NCBI GenBank assembly: GCA_002724415.1
Contig: PBOU01000188.1
Coordinates: 1 to 45,125 of the forward strand
DNA length: 45,125 nt
Origin: Planctomycetaceae bacterium
GTDB lineage: Bacteria; Planctomycetota; Planctomycetia; Planctomycetales; Planctomycetaceae
Direction of reading: 5' to 3'
Shown: positions 17,901-26,595 of the stretch, piece by piece
How positions within the stretch are numbered: the first letter of the stretch is position 1
Layout of the letters: each line of letters opens with the position of its first letter
Program-made: the position numbers and the translations under genes
The notes under the pieces: model-generated
The model's input: only the letters and a program-made list of their open reading frames with translations
Database searches by the model: none
What the model was told of the DNA's origin: nothing

Positions 17901-18264
17901 GCCGAAGCCGGCCAACGTGCTCGACGGCACCTGGCGAGTTGTTTCGGCTGTGGTTTCGGGCAAGCCGTCCGATTCGCTCAAGAACCGTGTCCTGTCGTTT
18001 GGCGAGGGCAAGGCGGCCTTGAATGTTGCCAAGCTCGATGCGATCGAATACCGGTTCTCCTACCAGGTCGACACCGAATCGGATCCGACGACGTTCCGGG
18101 TCACCAACGGAGACCGTGTGCTGCTTGCCGGTGTCTATCGTTTCCAGGGCAAGACGCTGCAGTTGTGCTTTGTCCGGGGCGACAAAACGCAGCCGCCCAA
18201 GGGCTTTGATGCCAAGGGGATTGGTCACACGTTGTACACCCTGGAACGGGTGGCTGTTCCCTGA
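14986..18264 (+). CDS. Zinc-ribbon / DUF1559 / lipocalin-like (TIGR03067-like) membrane protein
   Basis: ATG 14986 follows GGAG at 14974-14977; the open frame upstream overlaps the ATPase gene. The product has 1092 residues. An MJ0042-type zinc ribbon (C9, C12, C30, C33) is followed by an acidic Asp/Phe stretch, one membrane segment (~93-112) and a Met-Pro-Gly-rich linker (~137-170). A large unassigned domain comes next, then a DUF1559-like region around 525-700 with AAIQQARDAARRTQC-like sequence and the signature GGVNMLFADGHVDF. Two blocks like the planctomycete TIGR03067 domain occur at ~727-838 (FQGAWTVTAASVDG) and ~977-1090 (LDGTWRVVSAVVSG). It starts 118 bp after the ATPase gene, so a link to that cassette is possible but unproven. 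Confidence 0.8.
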   Translation: MPAPIEVHCPECQATLKLKNRDAVGRKVPCPKCKQPFVIALPAEDELEVIDDFDDFDEFDDFGESDDFGDFEEPATGVTTPVAAPKKSSGKKVWVIVGSIVGVVILGTGGFFGARAMGWLGGSQQVVQDTAPADDQMPGMPPGGGMPGMPGGGMPGMPGMPGGGASAPGGAPGSGEPPDSEEASPPASATQAKSDDNPNAEFDTHWLPPNAEVVGAFKLGKMWDAAVTQQMLNDPTLGPDLKQAIVEMKKETILGPEDVSKITVGVAGLTDIAQVALRAQNQQLENDDAVEKVAAEKLIPTMVVRLRSVVTSAHLAAMGQKMKKTTLDGKTVFVVPQEPNKPRVLVYQVDDKTLVFSVERFIKQLIANGDPYTPRPDLAFVDGDQDFVVAVTLPTPITLPLPPGFATSPDAQTPVLQSLLGLNGKLKGLGLGMGMLENGSMSLKLQGLSSDETGSKSGKMALEEALKMGKQLLAPLKQNTFIAEQIKPFEAGLGKSKITQAGPEFGFQAAFPLSSTQGGLLAGLLAPAIQQARDAARRTQCANNLKQIGIGMFSHRSARQSFPDAAIQSTDGKPLLSWRVAILPYIGQKPLYDKFKLDEPWDSPTNKALVESIPLVYVCPGGELQKGMTTYRLVSSGKSAYKDGKRVADSVLSSMGGPERVPLVVDAGDQHAVAWTAPDVFAASGEIGSHHLGGVNMLFADGHVDFSPGDGHDVAVPIDPNDDGTKDLAKFQGAWTVTAASVDGNAVASMVNQVFTFQDNQLLQQVKADQQPLRSNFQIDFSANPRTFDWLQTGNQKYLGLYQFQGNSLKLTVALPGQPRPQGLNVAGKAVLQLSLKRRAGVSVAKTDASPEKPMTSPGAKLTGQAKALFEALNNRRLVSSYQNKSFWIQLNPDGTTFAGMDGAESTGTYTIKNLELVVEGDKGGFQSLRFSSTTPKVGTLCTFMIKKTADGTATFGPVQLKILEILPATPKPKPANVLDGTWRVVSAVVSGKPSDSLKNRVLSFGEGKAALNVAKLDAIEYRFSYQVDTESDPTTFRVTNGDRVLLAGVYRFQGKTLQLCFVRGDKTQPPKGFDAKGIGHTLYTLERVAVP

Positions 18265-19764
18265 CTAGGGAACCGAAGACTCCAACTCATCCAGTGGAAA
18301 CACGGGGCGGTTGACCAGCTTGAACGGCAGCCGCGAGATGTCGCTGGAGCACGGGCCCGGGGTGTCGACGGTGTAGGTGCGAGCGGTGACGGGATCCCAT
18401 CCCTGGCGGTGGGCGACGGCGGCCTTGACGTTGACGACCGAGCAGTCCTCGGGATCGATTCCCTGGCTGCGGAGTTGGCCGAGATCAAACGGGGGTGTCC
18501 TGAGCGTGGTCAACAGGATCCTGACACCACCACACCGCACGACCGCGCAGGGACCCATCTGGATGTGAAGACCGGCACCGCTGGCGAGATGGCTGTGCGG
18601 ATCCTCGAGCGTGAAACGGCCGTCACTGGTGGATTCGAGCGTGACGGTCAATTCGAGCGGCCCGTCGGTCAGGCGGCTGGTCTTGCCTCCGATGGACAGC
18701 GTGATGGTGGCCCCGGTATCGAGGTCCGAGACGGCCTGCACGGATTCGGGATCGTTGATGATCGCGACCGCGCCGTCGATATCGCGGGCGATGAACTCGG
18801 CGAGCATCGTGGTGGCGTCTCCGGGAGCCCCCCCACCGATGTTGTCGGAGGGTTCGACCAACACCACCGGGGTGTCGCCCTCGGCGATATGGCGATCGAC
18901 ATCATCCAGGCATGAGGCCAGGGGCGGGTCGACGACGTTTCCCTGTTGCCGGACCGAGATGGCATGGTCGACAAGTTCTGAGAGTCGGGCCGCGGCAACG
19001 TCGGGGTCACCAAACGTGGTGGCGGCGAAACTGACACCGGTGTCGGGCGTGTCGGCAAAGCTGAATCCGCCCATCACATTCACGGCCACGATGTCGGCCT
19101 CCTCGGCTTCGATTTGCCGGGCCATTTGCTCAAGTGTTTTCATCGGATCGTCGTCGGTTCCGGTGCCGGTGGGAGGCCACATCACCGGAGGGCGGGCCCA
19201 GACGGATCGTGGTGTCCGCTTGCTGGAGAGGATCTCATCGAGCAGTTTTGCCGATTCCACGGCGACCTGGTGTCCGTCGGTGTGTGGATTGCAGCGGTAG
19301 GAAATCAGGCCCTGGGTCTGTTCGATCGTTTCCCGGGAAATGTTTCCATGCAGGTCGAGCACTCCACAGATTGGCAGGTTTGCAAGCGACTCGATGGCTC
19401 GGATCCTTCGAATCACCTCGCCTTCCACGTCCGGACATCCCCGGCACACCATCGCGCCGTGCAGGACCAGGTAGATTCCGTCAAAGGGACCCGCTTCAAT
19501 CCCTGCCGCAAGCCCGTCCCAGAAGATTTCCAGCACCTCGTCGTCGACGGGGCCACCGGGAGTCGCTCGCATGTCGATTGTCGGTGTCACCTGCCACTGG
19601 CGGTCGTCGGCGACCGACAGCACCCCGGCCAACGGCGACGCGTCTCCACGGGCCTCGAACAATTCATCCCCCCTGAGGATTGTCCAGTCCGACAGCGGCG
19701 TGGGCGCGTCGAGAAACGTGTGGGTTTCGTGAAAGAGACCGGCCAGCAGTACACGATGGGACAT
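18265..19764 (-). CDS. M81 family metallopeptidase (MlrC-like)
   Basis: The product has 499 residues, a usual length for the family. MlrC-type features are visible: an N-terminal GLFHETHTF, the metal-site-like DLHGNIS around residue 170, and EPSDNIGGGAPGDAT in the second half. MlrC was first described in microcystin degradation, but most members act on unknown peptides or amides. No signal peptide is seen, so it is probably cytoplasmic. It lies last in a minus-strand run after cdsA and plsC, 5 bp from plsC. Its stop abuts the stop of the convergent DUF1559-like gene with no spacer. Confidence 0.85.
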   Translation of the reverse strand: MSHRVLLAGLFHETHTFLDAPTPLSDWTILRGDELFEARGDASPLAGVLSVADDRQWQVTPTIDMRATPGGPVDDEVLEIFWDGLAAGIEAGPFDGIYLVLHGAMVCRGCPDVEGEVIRRIRAIESLANLPICGVLDLHGNISRETIEQTQGLISYRCNPHTDGHQVAVESAKLLDEILSSKRTPRSVWARPPVMWPPTGTGTDDDPMKTLEQMARQIEAEEADIVAVNVMGGFSFADTPDTGVSFAATTFGDPDVAAARLSELVDHAISVRQQGNVVDPPLASCLDDVDRHIAEGDTPVVLVEPSDNIGGGAPGDATTMLAEFIARDIDGAVAIINDPESVQAVSDLDTGATITLSIGGKTSRLTDGPLELTVTLESTSDGRFTLEDPHSHLASGAGLHIQMGPCAVVRCGGVRILLTTLRTPPFDLGQLRSQGIDPEDCSVVNVKAAVAHRQGWDPVTARTYTVDTPGPCSSDISRLPFKLVNRPVFPLDELESSVP

Positions 19765-19769
19765 CGGAG

Positions 19770-20561
19770 TCAGTTCCGTGTGGAAGTTGTGGGTGACGGA
19801 TTGTGCAGTGGATCAGCCGTTGCCAGTGGGGACTCGGGGAGTGGCTGGACGCCGGCGAGAGTCTTGATGTCCTTTTCGAGGAGACGGGAGACCTCGTCCC
19901 ATCCGGGGCGACGGTTGTCGAGATGTTCAAAGGTTCGTGGCGCCCCGATCCGGACGGTGACCTTGTGGAATCGGGGCAGGTAAGACTCGGGTGGAAAAGC
20001 TTCAAAGGTCCCCTCGAGGTGGCAGGGAACGACGGGTACCTGTGTGCCAGCGGTCATCATACCGATTCCCGACTTGAAGGGTCTCATGGATCCGTCTCGC
20101 GTCCGACCGCCCTCGGGGAACAGGATGTAGATACTGGGCTCGTTGATCAATCGTGAACGGAGTTGCTGGATGGCGTGGGCCCCGACTTTTTTTCTCCAGA
20201 CCGGAAGTGCGTTGAGCACGGTGGCCGAAAAGGCCGCCAGGGCCGGGGTGTGAAAGAAGACATCTCCAGCGGCAAGCGGGAACAACTGGTCGCGGAGTTT
20301 CAGTGGCAATGTGGCCCCCAGCACCAGTGCGTCGAGGTGGCTGGCGTGGTTGGCGACCAGAACGAAGGATGGAAAGTCGGGCAGGTTTTCGCGACCGTGA
20401 ATTTCCAGCCGATGCATCAGTTTCAGCGAGGCACGGATCATCGTCCACCAGGCGAAACGCGCCACGTTGGCGACCAGGCCACTCTCGCGGTCGTAACTGC
20501 GGTGCCTGTCGGCCCCGGCGAGTTCGAGATCCCTGGCCGGTCGGAGAGTCCAGTCTTCCAT
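19770..20561 (-). CDS. plsC: 1-acyl-sn-glycerol-3-phosphate acyltransferase (PlsC family)
   Basis: The start is ATG 20561, 4 bp after the cdsA stop; a longer frame would overlap cdsA. The product has 263 residues. It shows the acyltransferase motif H-x4-D (H72 in NHASHLD, D77) and the glycerolphosphate-binding motif FPEGGRTRDG. It acylates lysophosphatidate to phosphatidate at the membrane, and the neighbouring CdsA would use that product, so the gene pair encodes two consecutive steps of phospholipid synthesis. Confidence 0.87.
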   Translation of the reverse strand: MEDWTLRPARDLELAGADRHRSYDRESGLVANVARFAWWTMIRASLKLMHRLEIHGRENLPDFPSFVLVANHASHLDALVLGATLPLKLRDQLFPLAAGDVFFHTPALAAFSATVLNALPVWRKKVGAHAIQQLRSRLINEPSIYILFPEGGRTRDGSMRPFKSGIGMMTAGTQVPVVPCHLEGTFEAFPPESYLPRFHKVTVRIGAPRTFEHLDNRRPGWDEVSRLLEKDIKTLAGVQPLPESPLATADPLHNPSPTTSTRN

Positions 20562-20565
20562 GCTC

Positions 20566-21531
20566 CTATCCCCCCCAGCCACCGGTGAGGATCCGATGTG
20601 GACCTTCCGTTCCCAGCGGCCCGTCCGGTCCCAGGGCCAGTGACAGGTAGTGGTAAACCGCGGGAGGGACCAGGACGAGACTGTCGAAGCGATCGAGTAA
20701 GCCACCATGGCCGGGCAGGGTGGCCCCGACGTCCTCGACGCCGACGTCGCGTTTGATGGAAGAGAGTGTGAGGTCACCGAGTTGGCCGAGTACGCTGATC
20801 AGCAGTCCCAGGCCAATCAGCCATCCGGGCTCCGCGATCGGGGTGCCCCGGAACAACCAGCCGCCGGCAACGGTGACCAGCGCGGTCGTCAGGGCCGCTG
20901 CGCCGAGTGCCCCGGCCCACGTCTTGCGGGGACTGGTTGTTGGCAATATGGCCTTTTCTCCCAGCGCGCGGCCGATCAGTGCGGCGAGCATGTCATTGAA
21001 TTCCACGGACGCTATCAACAGCAGCACCAGCGGACGAAAGTCGATGCCGGTGTGGGCCATGTTGGTCACGTTGGCCATGTTCGAGATGTAACCGAGCGAG
21101 TATCCCAGCAATGCGAAACCCAGCACGCCCAGGGCGACGCGCTGGATGAATCCACGAGGGCGATCGAAGGGGATGCTGATGATCACGATCATTGCTCCCA
21201 CCAACGGACCCAGCGCGAAGAACAACCGATCGTCGGGCCAGTGGTCGATCGCGGCGGCTGTCACCAGCAGGATCCCCAGCACGACCACCGCGCAGATTGT
21301 CTTCTCGCGGAACAGGCCTGTCACCCGGGCGTATTCACGAAAGCACAACAGGCTCAAAACCATCACCGCCAGCATGGTCCAGAAGGCGCCGGCCAGCACC
21401 GGCACAAAGATCACACCGACCAGCCAGCACCAGCTTCGCCAGCGGCGAAATGCAGCGCTGTAGGACGTTCCACTGATACGCCCCCTGACCGCCAGGATTA
21501 ACGCGCCGGAAACGGCCAACCCGATGATCAC
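20566..21531 (-). CDS. cdsA: Phosphatidate cytidylyltransferase (CDP-diglyceride synthase)
   Basis: The product has 321 residues with about eight hydrophobic segments. The CTP transferase signature is present near the C-terminus: SSIKRDVGVEDVGATLPGHG, followed by GLLDRFDS. It makes CDP-diacylglycerol from phosphatidate. The GTG start at 21531 is doubtful: in the same frame, uninterrupted sequence continues upstream (reading DHLFGYERALAHPLTVTIVL) to a stop near 21660, but without ATG, GTG or TTG. The true N-terminus may therefore use a rarer start such as CTG, or the extra sequence may be untranslated. It is the first gene of the cdsA-plsC-M81 run. Confidence 0.85.
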   Translation of the reverse strand: MIIGLAVSGALILAVRGRISGTSYSAAFRRWRSWCWLVGVIFVPVLAGAFWTMLAVMVLSLLCFREYARVTGLFREKTICAVVVLGILLVTAAAIDHWPDDRLFFALGPLVGAMIVIISIPFDRPRGFIQRVALGVLGFALLGYSLGYISNMANVTNMAHTGIDFRPLVLLLIASVEFNDMLAALIGRALGEKAILPTTSPRKTWAGALGAAALTTALVTVAGGWLFRGTPIAEPGWLIGLGLLISVLGQLGDLTLSSIKRDVGVEDVGATLPGHGGLLDRFDSLVLVPPAVYHYLSLALGPDGPLGTEGPHRILTGGWGG

Positions 21532-21841
21532 GCCAAGAACAATCGTGACGGTCAGTGGATGAGCCAGGGCACGCTCGTACCCGAACAGGTGATCCTCTAT
21601 CGATCGCTCCAGGTGACTCTCTCCCGTCCCGGTCAGGCCCTCTCGAAACCTCCGTCACGACCGGACGAGCCTGCCCGGTTGCACCGGCGCCGTGACTATA
21701 ACGTTCCAGCGTCTCAACAACAGCCCGGAACTGGTCGGGAACGGCGTTTCCGCCAGCAGGTGAGGCTGCTTATAATCCCGCCGCCCAACTCGGGTCCATC
21801 CTCACAACTCGTTTGTTTGATCTCTCGGGGAGTCACAACCG
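21532..21841. other. Divergent intergenic region between cdsA and pcm-like gene
   Basis: These 310 bases separate two divergent genes and must contain both promoters. About 125 bases next to cdsA are open in the cdsA frame and look translated (see that gene). I see no convincing -35/-10 pair, hairpin or repeat in the remainder. Confidence 0.5.
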
Positions 21842-23116
21842 ATGGTCCGCTTGAATCCTCTGGCCTGGTCAACACCGCGAACGGTCCTGCCGGGCTGGTT
21901 GGTATTGGCTGCCGCCATAATCGGATGGGGGGCGGCCGTCCCGGCCGCAGACGGTCTGGTCGAGTTGCGAGATCGGATGGTGCGAGTGAGCATCGAGGCC
22001 GAGGGGATTCGCGACAAGCGGGTGTTGCGGGCAATGCGGACGGTGCCGAGGCACGAGTTTGTCGGGGTGTCGCTGCGTCGCTTGGCCTACCAGGATGCCG
22101 CGTTGCCGATTGGTTATCGCCAGACGATTTCCCCACCGTTTATCGTTGCGTACATGACCGAGACGATCGCCCCCCGGGCAACAGATCGCGTGTTGGAGAT
22201 TGGGACCGGCAGTGGGTACCAGGCGGCAGTGTTGTCGCAACTGGTTCGCGAGGTCTACACGATCGAGATTGTTGAGCCGCTGGGGCGGCTAGCGCGACGT
22301 CGGCTGCAGAAGCTGAAGTATGACAACGTCCACCCACGGATCGGGGACGGTTACAAGGGGTGGGCCGAGAAGGCTCCGTTCGACAAGATCATCGTCACCT
22401 GTTCTCCCGAGAAAGTGCCAGCGCCGTTGGTTGAGCAACTCAAGGAGGGCGGGAAACTGTTGATTCCGCTTGGCGAACGGTACCAGCAGGTGTTCCACCT
22501 GTTTGAGAAGAAGCAGGGACGGTTGGTGCAAACGAAACTCATCCCAGCGTTGTTTGTGCCAATGACCGGCATCAGTGAGTCACGTCGCCAGGTGAAGCCC
22601 GATCCACTGCGTCCGCGGATCGTCAACGGGGGCTTCGAAGCGGTCGAGCGCGTACCGGCGTCCTTGTTGTCCAACGAACCGATCGACCAGCCCAGCGGCT
22701 GGTACTATCGCCGCCAGGTGACGATCTCGACCGATTCACCGGTTGTGGGGAAGCGGTGCCTGGAGTTGACCAATCGCGACCCCGGCCGACTTTCCCAGGT
22801 GCTGCAGGGGTTCCCCATTGATGGGCGCCGGATTGGTCAACTCGAGGTCACGCTGAGACGACACGTGACGGAATCCACCCCGGGCCGCCGTCCGGGTGAG
22901 CGGCCGGGCCTGGTGGTCGTGTTCTTTGATGTCACGCGGCGGCCTGTTGGTGAGCGGCGAGTGGGCGGCTGGGGGGTCTCGGATGAATGGGTTCGGACAC
23001 GCCAGTTGGTCAGCGTGCCGGCGCGGGCACGCGAAGCGATCGTGCGGATCGGACTGGGCGGTGCCGTGGGACACGTTCTGGTTGACGATGTGTCGGTCAA
23101 ACCGAAGAAGCGTTGA
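21842..23116 (+). CDS. pcm: Exported protein-L-isoaspartate O-methyltransferase with C-terminal extension
   Basis: The product has 424 residues. The N-terminus is a signal peptide (LPGWLVLAAAIIGWGAAVPAA). Residues ~45-240 form the PCMT domain: QTISPPFIVAYMTE, the SAM-binding motif VLEIGTGSGYQAAVLSQL and a late GGKLLIPLG. The enzyme methylates isoaspartyl residues so that damaged proteins can be repaired. Residues ~260-424 form an extra beta-rich domain (GWYYRRQVTIST... GHVLVDDVSVKP) like carbohydrate-binding or jelly-roll modules. Most Pcm proteins are cytoplasmic and about 210 residues long, so this one is probably periplasmic and of special use. The family call is firm; the role of the extension is unknown. 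Confidence 0.86.
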   Translation: MVRLNPLAWSTPRTVLPGWLVLAAAIIGWGAAVPAADGLVELRDRMVRVSIEAEGIRDKRVLRAMRTVPRHEFVGVSLRRLAYQDAALPIGYRQTISPPFIVAYMTETIAPRATDRVLEIGTGSGYQAAVLSQLVREVYTIEIVEPLGRLARRRLQKLKYDNVHPRIGDGYKGWAEKAPFDKIIVTCSPEKVPAPLVEQLKEGGKLLIPLGERYQQVFHLFEKKQGRLVQTKLIPALFVPMTGISESRRQVKPDPLRPRIVNGGFEAVERVPASLLSNEPIDQPSGWYYRRQVTISTDSPVVGKRCLELTNRDPGRLSQVLQGFPIDGRRIGQLEVTLRRHVTESTPGRRPGERPGLVVVFFDVTRRPVGERRVGGWGVSDEWVRTRQLVSVPARAREAIVRIGLGGAVGHVLVDDVSVKPKKR

Positions 23117-23152
23117 CAGGCTGGGTTGGGATTCTGGTGGTGGGAGTTGACA

Positions 23153-24076
23153 GTGAAACCGGGTGTGATGCTGTATGACGCCTCGGTCGGTGGCCGACTG
23201 ATACTACGAGGTGAGGACCGGCGGTCCTTTCTCCACAATTTCTGTACCAACGACGTGGAGAGCCTGGTTGACGACGGGGCTTGCGAGGCGTTCGTGACCG
23301 ACATGCGGGGGCACGTTGTCAGCCACGTGTGGATTTCGGCCCAGTCCGAAGAACTTTGGCTTCACGCGGTTGGGGCGTCTCTTGAAACGCTGAGGAGTCA
23401 TCTCGAGAAATACGTGATCACCGAGGATGTGGGGATCGAGGACCGGACGATGTCGACATCCCGGGCGTTGGTCTGCGGGGTTGATTGCGAGGCGGCGGCC
23501 GACGCGATCGTGGCAATTTCTCCGGATCGGATCCATCGAGCCACCGTTGGCTGGGTGGGGGACCGAGACGTATTGCTCTGGGTGGAAGGTGAAGAGGATC
23601 AGGAATTGCCATTGGCTGCGGTGGCTGTGGGGGTGCCTGTCGGTTCGCCGGAGTCCTTCGACGCCCGGCGGATTGCGGCGCTGCTTCCGATCGTGGGCCA
23701 GGACATTGGCCCGGAAAACCTTGCGCAAGAAGTCGATCGCGATTCTCTGGCGATCTCGTTCGCCAAGGGGTGTTACCTGGGCCAGGAGACAATCGCGCGG
23801 GTTCAGTCGCGTGGACGCGTGAACCGGCTGTTGCGCGGGTTGGAGTGCGACGGTGGCTGGTGGCCGGAGACCGGGGCGGTCATTCGCGGCGAGCAGGAGA
23901 CCGAGGTGGGCCGGGTCGGGTCGGTGGCTCCCCGTGATGCGAGTGAGGGGGGGCCGGCCGGTTCGGCCATCGCCCTGGCGGTGGTACGTCGCGAAGTGGC
24001 CGAGCCCGGTACGCAGGTCTGGGTTGAGACCGCCAGCGGTACACGGCCAGCTCGAATCGTGGGGCCAGCCGTCTGA
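23153..24076 (+). CDS. ygfZ: YgfZ/GcvT-like folate-binding protein
   Basis: The start is taken as GTG 23153; TTG 23126 and ATG 23168 are also in frame. The product has 307 residues. The N-terminus resembles the aminomethyltransferase fold (RSFLHNFCTNDVESL). The diagnostic YgfZ motif K-G-C-Y-x-G-Q-E is present with its Cys at about residue 207, followed by a C-terminal barrel (RLLRGLECDG). YgfZ/IBA57 proteins use folate to help assemble or repair Fe-S clusters in certain enzymes. It begins 36 bp after the pcm-like gene on the same strand, and a strong terminator lies downstream. Confidence 0.83.
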   Translation: MKPGVMLYDASVGGRLILRGEDRRSFLHNFCTNDVESLVDDGACEAFVTDMRGHVVSHVWISAQSEELWLHAVGASLETLRSHLEKYVITEDVGIEDRTMSTSRALVCGVDCEAAADAIVAISPDRIHRATVGWVGDRDVLLWVEGEEDQELPLAAVAVGVPVGSPESFDARRIAALLPIVGQDIGPENLAQEVDRDSLAISFAKGCYLGQETIARVQSRGRVNRLLRGLECDGGWWPETGAVIRGEQETEVGRVGSVAPRDASEGGPAGSAIALAVVRREVAEPGTQVWVETASGTRPARIVGPAV

Positions 24077-24113
24077 GGGACGCGTGGTCGTCGACGGTTG
24101 CTACGCTCTGACC

Positions 24114-24130
24114 CAGACGCTAAAAGTCTG
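24114..24130 (+). repeat. Short hairpin before terminator
   Basis: CAGAC, seven-base loop, GTCTG. A 5-bp stem directly upstream of the terminator; weak alone. Confidence 0.25.
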
Positions 24131-24135
24131 TGACG

Positions 24136-24162
24136 CGCCGGAGGCGGCTCCGGTGGTTTTTT
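24136..24162 (+). terminator. Rho-independent terminator after ygfZ
   Basis: CGCCGGAG, loop GCGG, CTCCGGTG forms an 8-bp stem (one G-U), followed by G and six T (24157-24162). It lies 60 bp after the ygfZ stop and 29 bp before the mdh start, so it should end the pcm-ygfZ transcript and separate it from mdh. Confidence 0.8.
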
Positions 24163-24190
24163 CAGACCGTTTTGCAGCGAGACCTGATCG

Positions 24191-25183
24191 ATGCCTGAAC
24201 CGATTCGAGTGGCTGTGACCGGCGCGGCCGGCCAGATCGGCTATGCCCTGGTGTTTCGGATTGCCAGTGGACAGATGTTTGGTCCGGACCAGCCCGTGAT
24301 TCTGCAACTGGTCGAAATTCCTCCGGTTTTGTCCGCTCTGGACGGCGTGGAAATGGAATTGGATGACTGTGCCTTCTCGACGTTGGCTGGTGTCGAAAAG
24401 TACGACAGTGATCACCTGGAAGACGGTTTCGGCGGTGCCAACTGGGTCCTGTGCGTCGGCAGTGTGCCCCGCAAGGATGGAATGGAGCGGGCCGACCTGT
24501 TGACGATCAACGGCGGCATTTTTGCTCCGACCGGCCGAGCGATTCAGGCCGCCGCCGCCGCGGACGTGCGTGTGCTGGTGGTGGGCAACCCTTGCAACAC
24601 CAATTGCCTGATCGCGATGGCCAATGCCCCGGATGTTCCCCGTGATCGCTGGTACGCCATGACGCGGCTTGACCAGAACCGTGCTGTCAGCCAACTGGCG
24701 GCCCGGTCAGGTGCGGCGGTTGCAGACGTGCGGAACGTGACGATCTGGGGCAACCACTCGGCGACCCAGTACCCGGACTTCTACAACGCCACGATCGGTG
24801 GGCGGTCGGTCCTGGAGGTGGTGGGTGACGAGGCGTGGCTGCAGGGAGAGTTCATCAAGACCGTGCAGCAGCGTGGTGCCGCGGTGATCCGGTCCCGTGG
24901 TGCGTCGAGTGCGGCATCGGCTGCCAACGCGATCATCGATAGTGTCAAGAGCATCAACACTCCGACCGCGGCGGGGGACTCGTTCAGTGCGGCGGTCTGC
25001 AGTGATGGAAGCTACGGCGTTGACCAGGGGTTGATCTCGAGCTTTCCATTGACTTCCGACGGCAATTCCTGGTCGGTTGTGACAGGCCAGGAACACAATG
25101 AGTTTGGGGCCGAGAAACTCGCTGCCACGATCGCGGAATTGCGGTCCGAGCGTGACATGGTGCGGGACCTGCTGCCCGGATAG
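24191..25183 (+). CDS. mdh: Malate dehydrogenase
   Basis: The product has 330 residues, matching the cytosolic-type (type 2) malate dehydrogenases. Features in order: NAD-binding [10 protein letters not shown] near the start, the mobile-loop segment SVPRKDGM with substrate-binding Arg, [14 protein letters not shown], and the catalytic-His region [12 protein letters not shown]. It interconverts malate and oxaloacetate in the citric acid cycle. The stop is followed 50 bp later by bioA on the same strand. Confidence 0.94.
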   Translation: MPEPIRVAVTGAAGQIGYALVFRIASGQMFGPDQPVILQLVEIPPVLSALDGVEMELDDCAFSTLAGVEKYDSDHLEDGFGGANWVLCVGSVPRKDGMERADLLTINGGIFAPTGRAIQAAAAADVRVLVVGNPCNTNCLIAMANAPDVPRDRWYAMTRLDQNRAVSQLAARSGAAVADVRNVTIWGNHSATQYPDFYNATIGGRSVLEVVGDEAWLQGEFIKTVQQRGAAVIRSRGASSAASAANAIIDSVKSINTPTAAGDSFSAAVCSDGSYGVDQGLISSFPLTSDGNSWSVVTGQEHNEFGAEKLAATIAELRSERDMVRDLLPG

Positions 25184-25233
25184 ATCCCGTCCGGTCACCA
25201 GTCCGGCGATGACGGCGTTGGAGGTGAGAGCCG

Positions 25234-26595
25234 ATGTCGCTGAGCGGTGACGACGCCCGGTACGTGTGGCATCCCTTCACGCCGATGCAGGCGTACGCGA
25301 CGGAGGCTGCGCCGGTGATTGTTTCCGGCGAGGGCTTCGAATTGATTGACGAGTCCGGTCGGCGGTATCTCGACGGTGTCTCGTCGTTGTGGTGCAACGT
25401 CCATGGTCACCAGGTTGCCGAGATCGACCAGGCGATTCGTGATCAACTGGACCGCGTTGCTCACACGACCCTGCTGGGGCTGGGGAACGATCCCTCGATC
25501 CGGTTGGCTCGTCGGCTGGTCGAGGTGACCCCCTCCGGTTTGGACCACGTGTTTTTCAGCGACAGCGGTTCGACGGCCGTCGAGGTGGCATTGAAGATCG
25601 CCTGGCAGTTTCACCGACAAGCGGGTGCAGGTGGCTCACAACGCGACCTGTTTGTCGGCCTGGACGGGGCCTATCACGGGGACACGATCGGTTCGGTCAG
25701 CCTGGGCCAGATCGACCTCTTTCATTCGGTCTACGGACCGTTGCTCTTCGACACGTTGACGGTTCCTGCACCGGTCGCGTTCCGGCATCCCCGGGGAGTG
25801 ACTGATCAGGAGTGGCTGGAGCACTGCGAGGAGGAATTGGAACGGGTGTTGCGGGCTCACCAGGACCGGATCGCCGGGGTGGTGATTGAACCGTTGGTGC
25901 AGGGCGCTGCCGGGATCCTGGTTCATCCCGAGGGGTACCTGAGACGTCTGCGCGAGTTGACCAGTGAACTGGGATTGTTGCTGATCGCTGACGAGGTGGC
26001 CGTCGGCTTCGGGCGGACCGGGCGACTGTTTGGATGCGAACACGAGGAGGTCGTTCCGGACCTGCTGTGCTTGGCCAAGGGGTTGACCGGTGGGTACCTC
26101 CCGCTGGCAGCGACACTGGCGACCGGGCCGATTTTCGACGCATTCCTGGGCGAACCGCACGAGGGCCGGACATTTTTTCATGGGCACACCTACACCGGCA
26201 ATGCGCTGGGGTGTGCCGCCGCATTGGCGTCACTGGACCTGTTCCAGGTGAATGACGTCCTGGCCAATGTCGCCGAGATGACGGTCGCGTTGGAATCGGG
26301 GTTGGCCACACTGGATGGGCACGACCACGTCGGCCAGGTGCGTCAGCGAGGCGTGATGGTGGGGATCGAACTGGTGGCCGACCGGGATGGCAACGTTCCG
26401 TTTGCTCCCGAGCGACGGACAGGACACCGGGTGACCCTGGCGGCCCGTCGTCGCGGAGTGATTCTCCGGCCGTTGGGTGACGTGGTGGTGCTGATGCCGG
26501 CACCGGCGATGCCTGTCGACGATGTCGAGCGGTTGGTCGAGATCGCGATCGAGTCGATTGACGAAGCGACCAGGGCTACTGCTGCTGGTCGCTAG
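25234..26595 (+). CDS. bioA: Adenosylmethionine-8-amino-7-oxononanoate aminotransferase
   Basis: The product has 453 residues and a class III aminotransferase fold. [11 protein letters not shown] near the N-terminus is typical of Bio[15 protein letters not shown] binds the cofactor phosphate. The PLP lysine is K282 in [24 protein letters not shown] and [14 protein letters not shown] are also family blocks. It makes 7,8-diaminononanoate for biotin. A related omega-aminotransferase is possible, but the HPFTPM motif favours BioA. No other bio gene is present nearby. The last 20 bases overlap the convergent gene. Confidence 0.88.
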   Translation: MSLSGDDARYVWHPFTPMQAYATEAAPVIVSGEGFELIDESGRRYLDGVSSLWCNVHGHQVAEIDQAIRDQLDRVAHTTLLGLGNDPSIRLARRLVEVTPSGLDHVFFSDSGSTAVEVALKIAWQFHRQAGAGGSQRDLFVGLDGAYHGDTIGSVSLGQIDLFHSVYGPLLFDTLTVPAPVAFRHPRGVTDQEWLEHCEEELERVLRAHQDRIAGVVIEPLVQGAAGILVHPEGYLRRLRELTSELGLLLIADEVAVGFGRTGRLFGCEHEEVVPDLLCLAKGLTGGYLPLAATLATGPIFDAFLGEPHEGRTFFHGHTYTGNALGCAAALASLDLFQVNDVLANVAEMTVALESGLATLDGHDHVGQVRQRGVMVGIELVADRDGNVPFAPERRTGHRVTLAARRRGVILRPLGDVVVLMPAPAMPVDDVERLVEIAIESIDEATRATAAGR

